From contig NZ_SADR02000001.1 in NCBI RefSeq assembly GCF_004010325.2, forward strand, positions 144,239 to 208,238: a stretch of 64,000 bases of DNA, written 5' to 3'. Positions 42,865 to 51,834 of the stretch are shown in pieces. The notes beneath the pieces were generated by a model. The model did not search any database, was not told the DNA's origin, and was given only the letters and a program-made list of their open reading frames with translations. How positions within the stretch are numbered: position 1 is the first letter of the stretch; every line of letters starts with the position of its first letter. Origin of the DNA: Mesorhizobium sp. M00.F.Ca.ET.216.01.1.1 (lineage in GTDB: Bacteria > Pseudomonadota > Alphaproteobacteria > Rhizobiales > Rhizobiaceae). The translations under genes and the position numbers were made by a program.

Positions 42865-43488
42865 ATGGATGCCATGCCGGAACGAGGCCGCCCCCGCACC
42901 TTCGATCGAGCCGCCGCCTTGCGGCGCGCGATGGAGGTGTTTTGGGTCAAGGGCTATGAAGGTGCGTCGATTAGCGAGCTGACGGCCGCAATGGGCATCA
43001 ACTCACCCAGCCTCTATGCCGCCTTCGGCAGCAAGGAAGCGCTCTTCCTCGAGGCGACCGAGCTCTACACGCGGGTCGAGGGCACCGACATCTGGTCCGC
43101 GCTGGAGAAGGCACCGACGGCATGCCAGGCGATCGAGCGCTTCCTGCGCCAGACGGCCAAAGCCTATTCGCAGAAAGATCGTCCGCACGGTTGCCTGATC
43201 GCGCTCGGCGCACTGCATGAGGACTCGAGCCGCGGCGTCATCTGCGATGATCTGCGCCGCCGCCGCGCCGAAAACCGCACCGCCCTGCTGAGACGGCTTG
43301 AACATGGCGTGGCGAAAGGCGAATTGCCGACGGATTTCGACTGCGGCACGGCCGCGACTTTCTTTGCAACCGTCCAGCACGGCATGTCGATCCAGGCGCG
43401 CGATGGCGCGTCGCGCGCGGCGCTCCTGGCGACCGTGACCGGGGCGATGGCGGCCTGGAAGGCGATGGCCGGAGCTGACGCGGCGTGA
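42865..43488 (+). CDS. TetR-family transcriptional regulator
   Basis: A 207-aa regulator. The N-terminal helix-turn-helix (about 12-58) reads ALRRAMEVFWVKGYEGASISELTAAMGI (shown in part) with recognition helix NSPSLYAAFGSKEALF, typical of the AcrR/YcdC-like group. The C-terminal ligand domain has a PHGCLIALGA segment. It is divergent from the SDR gene with inverted operators in between, so it likely represses both in the absence of an unknown ligand. Confidence 0.92.
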   Translation: MDAMPERGRPRTFDRAAALRRAMEVFWVKGYEGASISELTAAMGINSPSLYAAFGSKEALFLEATELYTRVEGTDIWSALEKAPTACQAIERFLRQTAKAYSQKDRPHGCLIALGALHEDSSRGVICDDLRRRRAENRTALLRRLEHGVAKGELPTDFDCGTAATFFATVQHGMSIQARDGASRAALLATVTGAMAAWKAMAGADAA

Positions 43489-43504
43489 CGAAGGCCGGCT
43501 GCGC

Positions 43505-44416
43505 TTAATGCAGCGATACCGGTTCCCGGTGGCCGGCAACAAAACCGACGGCGCATTCGATCACGCCCTTGTCGGCGAGAATGCGGCGGTGGCCAAGCCC
43601 CTCGGCCCAGTAAAGCCGGACGTGATCGCCGGCGCCGGCATAGAGCCTTGCGTGGTCGGCGGAGACCTCGCGGTCGTCCGGCGCATGGATGACCAGCGTT
43701 GGCACCGGCGTATGGGCAAGCTGACGGTCGCCGGTGAATTCGCGAAGCGGCCGGCCGGCGATGCGTTCGACCCGATCGGCCATGGCGACCTGCGAGCGCG
43801 GGCCGACATTGAGCATGCGGCTGAAGTCGGCAAAGATCGCCGGCAAGGAACTCGGCGCCGCGATCAGCACCAGCCGCCCGGCCGCCAGCGGCGGGATGTT
43901 CCCAATCGAACCGGCGATGGCATTGGCGGCGACGGCACCACCGAAGGAATGGCCGACGACCGCCACAAATGGGCCGAACCATTCGCCGGCAATCCGCGCC
44001 GCATCGACCGCGTTGACCATTGTCAGACGGCGTCCTTGCGACTGGCCGTGCCCCGGCAGGTCGAGCGAGACAACTCTGTAGCCGGCGTCGCGATAGCCTT
44101 CGATCAGCGCGCGCATATATTCGGTTCGCGAACGCCAGCCATGGATGACGAGCACGGTGCCGGCAGCCCGCCTGCCCGGCTCGGGCCGGAATTCATGCAC
44201 CATGACGCAGCCGGTTTTTGTCTTCAGCCGATGGTGGCGCGCCTCAACCATGAAATCGGCGGCGCGCTCGACGGCGCGACGCTCACCTTCGCTCAGTGCC
44301 TTCACGTTCGGCGTGCGGCAGAACAATTCGAACGCCGCGCGCCCGCTGAGACGCGGGGCCACATGTTCGGCCGCCGCAAACACGCCCCGGATGACCTTCA
44401 GTCCAAATGATGCCAT
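43505..44416 (-). CDS. Alpha/beta hydrolase
   Basis: A 303-aa serine hydrolase without a signal peptide. The nucleophile elbow is GHSFGG (about 152-157), the acid lies in HAPDDREVS (about 246-254) and the histidine in EGLGHRRIL (about 273-281). HGWRSRTEYM supplies the oxyanion loop. A helical N-terminal extension of about 80 residues precedes the core. It is divergent from the MarR gene, whose operators overlap the shared promoter region, suggesting it handles a compound sensed by MarR. Confidence 0.85.
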   Translation of the reverse strand: MASFGLKVIRGVFAAAEHVAPRLSGRAAFELFCRTPNVKALSEGERRAVERAADFMVEARHHRLKTKTGCVMVHEFRPEPGRRAAGTVLVIHGWRSRTEYMRALIEGYRDAGYRVVSLDLPGHGQSQGRRLTMVNAVDAARIAGEWFGPFVAVVGHSFGGAVAANAIAGSIGNIPPLAAGRLVLIAAPSSLPAIFADFSRMLNVGPRSQVAMADRVERIAGRPLREFTGDRQLAHTPVPTLVIHAPDDREVSADHARLYAGAGDHVRLYWAEGLGHRRILADKGVIECAVGFVAGHREPVSLH

Positions 44417-44435
44417 AGTGGCGATCCATCCATTC

Positions 44436-44469
44436 GTTCAAGCATGAACATAATAGTTCAAACATGAAC
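44436..44469. promoter_or_regulatory. Tandem MarR operators
   Basis: Two perfect dyads, GTTCA-AGCA-TGAAC (44436-44449) and GTTCA-AACA-TGAAC (44456-44469), centred exactly 20 bases apart, i.e. on the same face of the helix. The second covers the MarR start codon at 44464, which would block its own translation-proximal transcription. Confidence 0.85.
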
Positions 44470-44916
44470 ATTAAGCAAGAGCTGCCCTGGGACAACCCGC
44501 GTTTTCGCAACTGGGTCGCGGTGGCGCGCGCCTGCCATGTGCTGGAACGCACGCTGGCGGTGAAGCTCGCGCCGCTGGATCTGAAGCCGGCGCAGCTTGA
44601 CGTGCTGATGAACCTTTATCGCCATCCCGGCATGTCTCAGCACGATCTCGCCCGCCGGCTGCTGGTCGGCCGCTCTAACATCACCATGCTTTTGCCGCAG
44701 CTCGAAGCGCGCGGCCTGCTGCGGCGTGAAGGCGACGAAAAGGACAAGCGAGTGCTGCGCCTGACCTTGACCGAAGCCGGCACGGAACTGCTGATGCAGG
44801 CGCTGAAGGTCCACATGGCGCTTATCGAAAAGGCGATGAGTCAGTCGACGCCGGAAGAGTGCGACATGATCGGCGAGCAGATGCGTAAGGTCGCCGACGT
44901 GCTGAAGACTGTCTGA
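44464..44916 (+). CDS. MarR-family transcriptional regulator
   Basis: A 150-aa winged-helix regulator. The DNA-binding core includes LDVLMNLYRHPGMSQHDLARRL (in part), recognition helix GRSNITMLLPQLEARGLLRR, and wing EGDEKDKRVLRLTLTEAG; D-K-R in the wing is the family hallmark. It is divergent from an alpha/beta hydrolase gene, and two tandem dyads sit in the 47-bp gap and over its own start. Autorepression with control of the hydrolase is the natural reading. Confidence 0.92.
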   Translation: MNIKQELPWDNPRFRNWVAVARACHVLERTLAVKLAPLDLKPAQLDVLMNLYRHPGMSQHDLARRLLVGRSNITMLLPQLEARGLLRREGDEKDKRVLRLTLTEAGTELLMQALKVHMALIEKAMSQSTPEECDMIGEQMRKVADVLKTV

Positions 44917-44925
44917 CGCGCGTCT

Positions 44926-45537
44926 TTACCACATCGACTTTTTTGCGCGCTCCGGCCATTCCTTGTCATAGGCCTCGCCGTCGATATTCTTGCGGCTGGT
45001 GATTTCCAGTATCTGCCCGGGTGTCGGCAGCGACTTCGGATCGACATGCCTGGCTGGGTTCCATAGTTCCGAGCGGTGGATGGCGCGGGCACACTGGAAA
45101 TAGACCGAATCGACTGAAATGACGGTGACCGAACGGGCCGGCTTGCCGTCGACACTGAACGAGGCGCACAGCTCGGGGTCGGTGGTGATCCGGGCGCGGC
45201 CATTGATGCGCAGCGTCGTGCCGGAGCCGGGTACCAGGAACAGAAGACCAACCCGCGGATCGCGAAGGATATTTCGGAGCGAATCGGCACGGTTGTTGCC
45301 GCGCCGGTCCGGCATCATCAGGGTTTTCGGATCATGGATGCGGACGAAGCCGGCAAGATCGCCGCGCGGCGAGCAGTCCAGACCTTCCGGTCCGCTGGTC
45401 GCCAACGCCACGAAAGGCGAAGCTTCGATGAAGGCAGCGTATTCAGGAATGACGTGGTCGAGTTCCTTGACCAGCGAGGTTTCGCCGGGCAGGCCGTAGA
45501 GGGCTTCGAGCTGTTCGACCGTGGTGATAGCGGACAT
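44926..45537 (-). CDS. Pyridoxamine 5'-phosphate oxidase-fold flavoprotein
   Basis: A 203-aa split-barrel FMN protein. FVALATSGPEGLDCSPRGDL and LMMPDRRGNNRADSLRNILRDPRVGLLFLVPG (cited in part) match the MSMEG_1061-type PPOX subfamily, thought to use FMN or F420 on small substrates. It is convergent with the MarR gene ten bases away. There is no pyridoxine pathway context, so a true PdxH role is unlikely. Confidence 0.8.
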   Translation of the reverse strand: MSAITTVEQLEALYGLPGETSLVKELDHVIPEYAAFIEASPFVALATSGPEGLDCSPRGDLAGFVRIHDPKTLMMPDRRGNNRADSLRNILRDPRVGLLFLVPGSGTTLRINGRARITTDPELCASFSVDGKPARSVTVISVDSVYFQCARAIHRSELWNPARHVDPKSLPTPGQILEITSRKNIDGEAYDKEWPERAKKSMW

Positions 45538-45607
45538 TTTCGTCTCCGAATGCCCGCCGCCGTTACTCCTGGTCCATAATGCTTTCGCGACAATGGATGA
45601 CTGGGAG

Positions 45608-45961
45608 CTAGCGATCGCGGCTTAGGCCTTTTTCCTCGAGCTCGGCGAGATAGGCGGCCCAGCGCGCCTCCTTCTCGTGACCCAGCGTATGCAGGTAGTT
45701 CCAGGTGAAGATGCCAGTGTCGTGGAAATCGTCGAAGGTGATGCGGACGGCATAGTTGCCGACCGGTTCGATCTTCAGGATCGCAACGTCGCGCTTGCCA
45801 GGGACGGTGACCCGCTGTTCGGGCGAATGGCCCTGCACTTCGGCCGAAGGCGAGGCAACGCGTAAAAGCTCAGCCGGCAGCTCGAACGGTTGATGATCCG
45901 GGAACGTCACGGTGAGCAGCTTGCGGTCCTTCGAGACCCTTAGTTCTTTCGGCGCTGGCAT
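45608..45961 (-). CDS. DUF971 protein
   Basis: A 117-aa protein equal to the N-terminal domain of gamma-butyrobetaine hydroxylase. The blocks LTVTFPDHQPFELPAELLRV and YAVRITFDDFHDTGIFTW (each cited in part) are characteristic. In many proteobacteria DUF971 genes lie beside Fe-S or molybdenum-cofactor genes; here it is divergent from moaA by about 200 bases. A role in Fe-S or cofactor handling is an inference from such neighbours. Confidence 0.85.
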   Translation of the reverse strand: MPAPKELRVSKDRKLLTVTFPDHQPFELPAELLRVASPSAEVQGHSPEQRVTVPGKRDVAILKIEPVGNYAVRITFDDFHDTGIFTWNYLHTLGHEKEARWAAYLAELEEKGLSRDR

Positions 45962-46104
45962 GGTGGTGGATCCCGCATCAATCCGCCCTTCCCTACGCCG
46001 CTTCGCCCAACGGGAAAAGGCTATTTAGCGCCGGCCGACAAGAGATGTCGGCCAGGAAATGTTACCAAAGATCGAGAACGGCTATCTTGAATGGCAGGTT
46101 GGAT

Positions 46105-46128
46105 CGTATCACATAGCCATATATAACG
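46105..46128. promoter_or_regulatory. Candidate ModE-type site upstream of moaA
   Basis: A 24-base element beginning CGTAT and ending ATATAACG, 33 bases before the moaA ATG. The ends and length match the ModE operator pattern as I recall it (CGTTAT ... ATAACG over 24 bases). The right arm fits fully; the left arm has mismatches. Confidence 0.4.
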
Positions 46129-46160
46129 AAGTCGTTCGCGGCCAACGGGAAACACATAGC

Positions 46161-47156
46161 ATGGACATGATCGATCCTTTCGGTCGCACGATCAGCTATC
46201 TGCGGGTGTCGGTCACCGACCGTTGCGATTTCCGCTGCACCTATTGCATGGCAGAGGACATGACGTTCCTGCCCAAGAAGGATCTGCTGTCGCTGGAGGA
46301 ACTCGACCGGCTCTGCACCGTCTTCATCGAAAAGGGCGTCAGGAAGCTGCGCCTCACCGGCGGCGAACCGCTGGTGCGCAAGAACATCATGCATCTGGTG
46401 CGCCAGCTTTCGCGGCACCTGAAAAGCGGAGCGCTGGAAGAACTAACGCTGACCACCAACGGCTCGCAGCTTTCGCGCTTCGCCGCGGAACTCGCCGATT
46501 GCGGGGTCAAGCGCATCAATGTCTCGCTGGATACGCTCGACGCCGACAAGTTCCACCAGATCACCCGCTGGGGCAATCTCGGCAAGGTCATGGAGGGCAT
46601 CGACGCGGCGCAGGCTGCGGGCCTGAAGGTGAAGCTCAACGCAGTCGCGTTGAAGGACTTCAATGATGCCGAGCTACCAGAAATGCTGCGCTGGGCGCAC
46701 GGCCGAGGCATGGACCTCACCGTCATCGAAACCATGCCGATGGGCGAGATCGACGCCGACCGCACCGACCAGTATCTGCCGCTGTCGCTGCTGCGCGCCA
46801 CATTGGAGCGCCAGTTCACGCTGACCGACATCCCCTACAAGACCGGCGGCCCGGCCCGCTACGTCCATGTCACCGAGACCGGCGGCAGGCTCGGCTTCAT
46901 CACGCCGATGACGCATAATTTCTGCGAGAGCTGCAACCGCGTCCGGCTGACCTGCACCGGCACGCTCTATATGTGCCTCGGCCAGGAAGACGCCGCCGAC
47001 CTGCGCGCACCGTTGCGTGCCTCGGAAGGCAACGAACTGGTCGCCAGCGCCATCGATGAGGCCATCAGCCGCAAGCCGAAGGGCCATGATTTCATCATCG
47101 ACCGGCGCACCAACCGCCCCTCGGTGTCGCGGCATATGAGCGTCACCGGCGGCTGA
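46161..47156 (+). CDS. moaA: GTP 3',8-cyclase MoaA
   Basis: A radical-SAM enzyme that starts molybdopterin synthesis by converting GTP to 3',8-cyclo-GTP. From the ATG at 46161 it is 331 aa. The first cluster motif is CDFRCTYC (about 19-26), the second is [14 protein letters not shown] (about 255-268), and the SAM-binding [10 protein letters not shown] lies near 73. The upstream in-frame Met at 46059 adds 34 residues with no homology. It precedes mobA and mobB by about 2.4 kb with unrelated genes between. A possible ModE site lies upstream. Confidence 0.95.
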   Translation: MDMIDPFGRTISYLRVSVTDRCDFRCTYCMAEDMTFLPKKDLLSLEELDRLCTVFIEKGVRKLRLTGGEPLVRKNIMHLVRQLSRHLKSGALEELTLTTNGSQLSRFAAELADCGVKRINVSLDTLDADKFHQITRWGNLGKVMEGIDAAQAAGLKVKLNAVALKDFNDAELPEMLRWAHGRGMDLTVIETMPMGEIDADRTDQYLPLSLLRATLERQFTLTDIPYKTGGPARYVHVTETGGRLGFITPMTHNFCESCNRVRLTCTGTLYMCLGQEDAADLRAPLRASEGNELVASAIDEAISRKPKGHDFIIDRRTNRPSVSRHMSVTGG

Positions 47157-47211
47157 TTTTTTCGCCGATTTCATGCAAGATCGCCTCCAGTCATTGGCTG
47201 GGGGTGATGGC

Positions 47212-47685
47212 ATGAAGCATTTCTTCTCGATTCTGGCATCTTTGGCCGCGATTGCTACGTCCGACGCAACTGCCGCGCCGTTCACTTATACCAATGCACG
47301 CTTCGGCACCGTCTGCACCTTTCCGGATGAGATCTTCACTCTTCGCCAGCCTGAGCCGGACAATGGCGATGGACAAAAGTGGCTCGCGACCGATGGCGCC
47401 GGCCTGATCTGTTCGGGCATCCTCAATATCGATGACGACACCCCGGAAGGCTTCGTCGCCGCCGAGAAGGCCAGCAAGGAACCTGGCTACAAGATCACCT
47501 ACAGCAAGACCGGCAAGGACTGGGCGGTGCTGTCGGGCATCAGAGGCGAGAACATCTTCTACGAACGCCGTCTGTTCGGGAAAGACGGTGTCATCCGCAC
47601 GGTCTGGATCGACTATCCGCCAGCCCTGAAATCGAAATACGACCCGCTCGTCGGTGCCATCGCCGGCAGCCTCAGGGGGCCGTGA
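47212..47685 (+). CDS. Exported protein of unknown function
   Basis: A 157-aa protein with a clear signal peptide (MKHFFSILASLAAIATSDATA) starting at the ATG at 47212. The mature part has NARFGTVCTFPDEIF and later WAVLSGIRGENIFYERRLFG (cited in part), a beta-rich domain with two cysteines that could pair. I do not recognise a named family, though similar small periplasmic proteins are common in rhizobia. It follows moaA on the same strand after 55 bases. Confidence 0.6.
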   Translation: MKHFFSILASLAAIATSDATAAPFTYTNARFGTVCTFPDEIFTLRQPEPDNGDGQKWLATDGAGLICSGILNIDDDTPEGFVAAEKASKEPGYKITYSKTGKDWAVLSGIRGENIFYERRLFGKDGVIRTVWIDYPPALKSKYDPLVGAIAGSLRGP

Positions 47686-47737
47686 GCATCCGGCCACCTC
47701 TGGAGCTTATTCGCAGCCGGTTGTTTTTCCTGACGAA

Positions 47738-48400
47738 TCAAGGCTGACGCGTATAGTCGTATTGCACGGCGAGCCATTTCTTACCGCTGCCATTGGCCTG
47801 AAGGAAATGCTGCTCGGCCACTTCGTGGTTGTCGCCATCCTTGGTAATGACGAAATCCGAGGCCGTGAACCGCCCTTCGACCTCGGGCCCGAAGCCGACA
47901 AAGCCAAGCGGCTCGAACAGCAGCGAAATCTTGCCGTGCTCTTCGCCTCCAAAACTCCAGGCGGGCATGATCCCGGCCGGGAACCGGGTATCCATGGAAA
48001 CATATTTCCAGCGGCCTTCCACCCGGTCATAGCTCAGATAGGCAATGCGCTGGAAATCGGGGATTTTGGAGCCAGGAGCCGGGCGCATCACCTCCTGCAT
48101 GAAAGGGCCGATCATCGTGCGCTCGGCCACAAGCCCGGTCATCACGATCGGCTGGGCGCCGGGCGTGGGCCAGATCGTATTGACGACATTCCATTTGCCG
48201 AGACGACGCGCGAGCTGATCGGCCTCGGGACCCGGCGCCGACATTTTTTCGACAGCCGACGCCGAAGTGCCGTTGTCGGCGAACGCCGGCGCCGCCAACA
48301 TGAGGACAGCCGCAAGAGCGGAAGAAAACCGAAATGTCGACGAAACATGCCGCTTGCGGCTTGTGCCAAGCCGGGTTGTATTGCCTCGCTTTTTCACCAT
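47738..48400 (-). CDS. Exported DUF1579-like protein
   Basis: A 220-aa protein with a long basic N-region and signal segment (RFSSALAAVLMLAAPAFA). The mature domain, PGPEADQLARRLGKWNVVNT followed by GLVAERTMIGPFMQEVM and YDRVEGRWKYVSMD (cited in part), fits DUF1579-type lipocalin-like proteins of unknown ligand. It is convergent with the preceding gene and divergent from the EamA transporter. Confidence 0.6.
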   Translation of the reverse strand: MVKKRGNTTRLGTSRKRHVSSTFRFSSALAAVLMLAAPAFADNGTSASAVEKMSAPGPEADQLARRLGKWNVVNTIWPTPGAQPIVMTGLVAERTMIGPFMQEVMRPAPGSKIPDFQRIAYLSYDRVEGRWKYVSMDTRFPAGIMPAWSFGGEEHGKISLLFEPLGFVGFGPEVEGRFTASDFVITKDGDNHEVAEQHFLQANGSGKKWLAVQYDYTRQP

Positions 48401-48545
48401 GATGGATCACCTCGCAGGATAGGGTCAGAAGCCTATAAATAGCGATTCTGACAGATTTTACGGGCCAAATTAGATGTCGTCGAAAAATCCTTTTTGAGCT
48501 GCGGGCCTTTCGATTTACCCGGCGCTCCGGTCGTGGCCCAGTCCT

Positions 48546-49529
48546 TTGACGTTGCTGTTTTGTGACCGGCTGCTACAGGCTTGGCGAAAAGCAGAACCGG
48601 TAATCGCCTTGCCCTTTTCCCCAAATATTCGTGGCGCGCTGTTCATGGTTGTGGCCATGGTCGGCTTCACCCTCAACGACGCCATCACCAAGGTCTCGTC
48701 GGAATCGATGAACATGGCGCAAGTCATGCTGATCCGCGGCGCCTTCGCTTCGCTTTTCGTTGGCCTGCTGGCATGGCAGCGTGGCGCACTTGCCTTGCCG
48801 GGCTCGATGCTGCAGCCAATGGTGGCGATACGCGTGCTCGGCGAAGCTGGCGCCACCGTAAGCTTCCTCGTCGCTCTTGCGCATTTGCCGATCGCCAATG
48901 TCTCGGCCGTTCTGCAGGCGCTGCCGCTGGCGGTGACGATGGGTGCAGCCCTTGTGTTTAACGAGGGCGTCGGGTGGCGGCGCTGGCTGGCCATCGCCGT
49001 CGGTTTTGCCGGCGTGCTGATCATCGTTCGGCCAGGCTTCGAAGGGTTCAGCGTCTTTTCGCTGCTCGCGCTAACCAGCGTCGCCTGTTGTGCGGTCCGC
49101 GATCTCGCCACCAAGCGGATACCGCAAGCCATTCCGACGCTGCTCGTGTCGACTGCCACGGCGCTTGCCATGACAGTCCTGGGCGCGGCACTGCTTTCGC
49201 CGATGGGTGGCTGGACACCAATGACGGGAGAAAGCACGGCCTTCCTGGCGCTGGCGGCGGTGCTGGTGCTCATCGGCTATCAATTCATCATCATGGCCAT
49301 GCGGGCGGGCGATATCTCCTTCATCGCGCCGTTCCGCTACACGGCCCTGCTCTGGTCGATCCTGCTCGGCCTCACCATCTTCGGCGACGTTCCCGACCTG
49401 CCGATGATCCTCGGCGCCACCGTGATCATCGGCTCTGGCCTCTACGCACTCTACCGCGAAAGGGTTGTTGGCCGGCGAAAAACCGCCGCTGAAAGTGCTG
49501 GACCGGACATGGCTCCGGACGGCATATAA
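48546..49529 (+). CDS. EamA/DMT-superfamily transporter
   Basis: An inner-membrane protein of about 310-327 aa with ten hydrophobic segments in two EamA repeats (near 30-165 and 172-310). The repeat hallmarks FTLNDAITK and GEAGATVSFLVALAHLPIANVSAV (in part) are visible. Such proteins export metabolites or amino acids. The first codon is TTG at 48546 and the true start is uncertain, because the first 20 residues look unlike the family. A mobA gene follows 67 bases later. Confidence 0.82.
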   Translation: MTLLFCDRLLQAWRKAEPVIALPFSPNIRGALFMVVAMVGFTLNDAITKVSSESMNMAQVMLIRGAFASLFVGLLAWQRGALALPGSMLQPMVAIRVLGEAGATVSFLVALAHLPIANVSAVLQALPLAVTMGAALVFNEGVGWRRWLAIAVGFAGVLIIVRPGFEGFSVFSLLALTSVACCAVRDLATKRIPQAIPTLLVSTATALAMTVLGAALLSPMGGWTPMTGESTAFLALAAVLVLIGYQFIIMAMRAGDISFIAPFRYTALLWSILLGLTIFGDVPDLPMILGATVIIGSGLYALYRERVVGRRKTAAESAGPDMAPDGI

Positions 49530-49596
49530 GTCCGATTTGAAGGCAGCCCGATTTGAAACGCTCTGATTTCGAGGGCTGGCGCATAGGCGGCGAGCG

Positions 49597-50223
49597 ATGA
49601 GCCAAGACGTTGCGGGGATCATACTGGCTGGCGGCCAGTCGCGACGAATGGGTGGCGGCGACAAGACGCTGCTTTCATTCGGCGATGGCAGCCTGCTGAG
49701 CCGCATCGTTTCGCGCCTTGCCCCACAGGTGGGGCCACTGGCACTCAGCGCCAACGGCGATCCGGCGCGGTTTGCTGGATTCGGACTGCCGGTGCTTGCC
49801 GATACCGTGGAGGGCTTTGCCGGACCGCTTGCCGGGATTCTGACCGGCCTCGAATGGGCGTCCATGGCCTGCGATGCGGTGGTGACGGTTGCCGGCGACA
49901 CGCCTTTCCTGCCAAAGAATCTCGTTGAGCGGCTGGTTGCGGCGGCCGACGAGCGCCCGGGCTCGATCGCAGTCGCCTGTTCCGGCGGCAAGCGGCATCC
50001 GACCTTTGCGCTGTGGCCGGCAGAACTTCACGATGCCTTGCGGCGTTTCCTGGTCGATGAGGGCAACCGGCGGGTTTCCGCCTTCATCGACCGGCATGGC
50101 TTTGTCGAAGTGGAATTTCCGATGCTGAAATCCGGCGGGCGCGAGATCGATCCGTTCTTCAACATCAACACGCCCGACGATCTTGCAGTAGCCGGGCGTC
50201 TGCTGCAGAGCGTGGAGCCATGA
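49597..50223 (+). CDS. mobA: Molybdenum cofactor guanylyltransferase MobA
   Basis: Attaches GMP to molybdopterin to form the MGD cofactor. The 208-aa protein starts with the nucleotide-binding loop LAGGQSRRMGGGDK (about 10-23), and the metal-site block VTVAGDTPFLP lies near 94-104. The C-terminus FFNINTPDDLA is conserved. Its stop overlaps the mobB ATG by four bases (50220-50223), so the pair is coupled. Confidence 0.95.
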   Translation: MSQDVAGIILAGGQSRRMGGGDKTLLSFGDGSLLSRIVSRLAPQVGPLALSANGDPARFAGFGLPVLADTVEGFAGPLAGILTGLEWASMACDAVVTVAGDTPFLPKNLVERLVAAADERPGSIAVACSGGKRHPTFALWPAELHDALRRFLVDEGNRRVSAFIDRHGFVEVEFPMLKSGGREIDPFFNINTPDDLAVAGRLLQSVEP

Positions 50224-50729
50224 CCAAGCGCGTTTTCGGCATCACCGGCTGGAAGAATTCCGGCAAGACGACACTGACCGAAAGGCTGGTCAGCGAACTT
50301 GTCCGGCGCGGCTGGAAGGTGTCGACGGTGAAACATGCCCATCACGATTTCGACATCGACAAGCCGGGTGCGGACAGCTTTCGCCACCGCCAGGCCGGCG
50401 CCGTGGAGGTTGCGGTCGTGTCGGGCCGACGCTGGGCGCTGATGCATGAATTGCGCGGCGAGGACGAGCCGACGCTGGATGCGATCCTGTCGCGGCTCGC
50501 GCCGTCCGACATCGTCCTGGTCGAGGGCTACAAGCGCGAGGGACACAGCAAGATCGAGACGCGGCGGATGGAGGCGAAGGACCGGACGCCGCTTTCGGCA
50601 AATGACCCGCATATCGTCGCCATTGCCGCCGACTTTGCGATCGACGGAGAAGGCCTGCCGGTGTTCGATCTCGACGACACCAAATCGATAGCCGACTTTA
50701 TTGAGCGCGTCACGGGCCTGACGCGCTGA
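50220..50729 (+). CDS. mobB: Molybdopterin-guanine dinucleotide biosynthesis protein MobB
   Basis: A 169-aa GTP-binding accessory protein of MGD synthesis. Walker A is GWKNSGKTTLTERL (about 9-22), followed by HAHHDFDIDKPGADSFRHRQAGA (in part), the MobB hallmark, and VEGYKREGHSKIE near 100. It overlaps mobA by ATGA. No molybdoenzyme gene is present in the window. Confidence 0.94.
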   Translation: MTKRVFGITGWKNSGKTTLTERLVSELVRRGWKVSTVKHAHHDFDIDKPGADSFRHRQAGAVEVAVVSGRRWALMHELRGEDEPTLDAILSRLAPSDIVLVEGYKREGHSKIETRRMEAKDRTPLSANDPHIVAIAADFAIDGEGLPVFDLDDTKSIADFIERVTGLTR

Positions 50730-50863
50730 CGGCATCGCTCGACCGCCCTCCCTGCCGGTTCCAGCGTCTCACCCAGCGTCACCTTTGGTTGGCGATGCAA
50801 ATCTCGCAAGCAACGGTTTTACAGTTGCTTTTTTTGGGGAAAGAGTGGGAGTATCGCTGTAGC

Positions 50864-50884
50864 GGGCGGTCAAAAGCACCGCCC
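50864..50884 (+). repeat. Leader hairpin before the amino-acid binding protein gene
   Basis: Perfect arms GGGCGGT and ACCGCCC around CAAAAGC, 48 bases before the binding-protein ATG. It may stabilise or regulate the leader. Confidence 0.45.
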
Positions 50885-50931
50885 ACAGAGCCGTTTGGAA
50901 CGACGGCCGGGACAATAAAGAGAGGATCATC

Positions 50932-51714
50932 ATGCGTATTGCATTGCGTATCGCGCTTGCCGCTTCGGCAGCGCTACTGACACTTGGCGTTGCCCAGGCG
51001 CAGGAAAAAACCTTGCGGATCGGCACGGAGGGAGCCTATCCGCCCTTCAACAATCTGACCGCCGACGGCCAGCTCGTTGGCTTCGATATCGACATCGCCA
51101 AGGCACTCTGCGACGAGATGAAGGTGAAGTGCACCTTCGTCGCGCAGGATTGGGACGGCATCATCCCGGCGCTTCAGGCCGGCAAGTTCGACGCCATCGT
51201 CGCGTCGATGTCGATCACGCCGGAGCGCGCCGAGAAGGTCGACTTCACCCACAAATACTACAACACGCCGCCAGCGATCGTCGCGCCGAAAGACAGCGAC
51301 ATCAAGGGCGTGAGCAAGGAAGACCTAGCCGGTAAGACGATCGGCGTACAGGGTTCGACCACGCACTTCAACTATTCGACCGCAACCTACACCGACAGCA
51401 CCATCAAGCCCTACCCGACCGCGCAGGAATACCAACTCGACCTCGCCAACGGCCGCCTCGATGCCGCCAATGACGACATCGTCGTGCTGCAGCAGTGGCT
51501 GGATTCGCCTGATGGCGCCTGCTGCAAGCTGATCGGTACGATCAAGCCCGACGAGAAGATCCACGGCCCGGGCGCCGGCATCGCGGTGCGCAAGGGCGAG
51601 ACCGACCTGGTCAACCAGTTCAATGCGGCGATCGACGCCATTCGCGCCAACGGAAAGTACAAGGAAATCAACGACAAGTACTTCAAGTTCGACGTCTACG
51701 GCGGCGAATCCTGA
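50932..51714 (+). CDS. Polar amino-acid ABC transporter substrate-binding protein
   Basis: A 260-aa family-3 binding protein with signal peptide MRIALRIALAASAALLTLGVAQA. The mature domain has RIGTEGAYPPFN, GFDIDIAKALC, and DGIIPALQAGKFDAIVASMSIT (in part), typical of HisJ/ArtJ/opine-type receptors. An AGAGAGGATC ribosome site precedes the ATG. It heads a set with two permeases; the ligand is probably a basic or related amino acid, but the sequence does not decide. Confidence 0.9.
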   Translation: MRIALRIALAASAALLTLGVAQAQEKTLRIGTEGAYPPFNNLTADGQLVGFDIDIAKALCDEMKVKCTFVAQDWDGIIPALQAGKFDAIVASMSITPERAEKVDFTHKYYNTPPAIVAPKDSDIKGVSKEDLAGKTIGVQGSTTHFNYSTATYTDSTIKPYPTAQEYQLDLANGRLDAANDDIVVLQQWLDSPDGACCKLIGTIKPDEKIHGPGAGIAVRKGETDLVNQFNAAIDAIRANGKYKEINDKYFKFDVYGGES

Positions 51715-51730
51715 TCCTCAGGATCGACCT

Positions 51731-51760
51731 GAGAACGGCGGGGACAGTCCCGCCGTTCTC
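51731..51760 (+). repeat. Intercistronic hairpin after the binding-protein gene
   Basis: A perfect 12-base stem, GAGAACGGCGGG and CCCGCCGTTCTC, with loop GACAGT. There is no T-run. Such stems after binding-protein genes often protect the upstream mRNA and reduce permease expression relative to the binding protein. Confidence 0.7.
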
Positions 51761-51834
51761 ATAAAGACGCCGCGCAGGACGGGTGACGCAGGCGCGGCTC
51801 TCAAAAGAGCAGATGCGGGAGAACAGGCAGGCGG

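Noticed and set aside
46030..46160. A molybdenum-cofactor riboswitch before moaA
   Set aside because: No long conserved multi-stem fold could be drawn; the short AT-rich element fits a protein site better.
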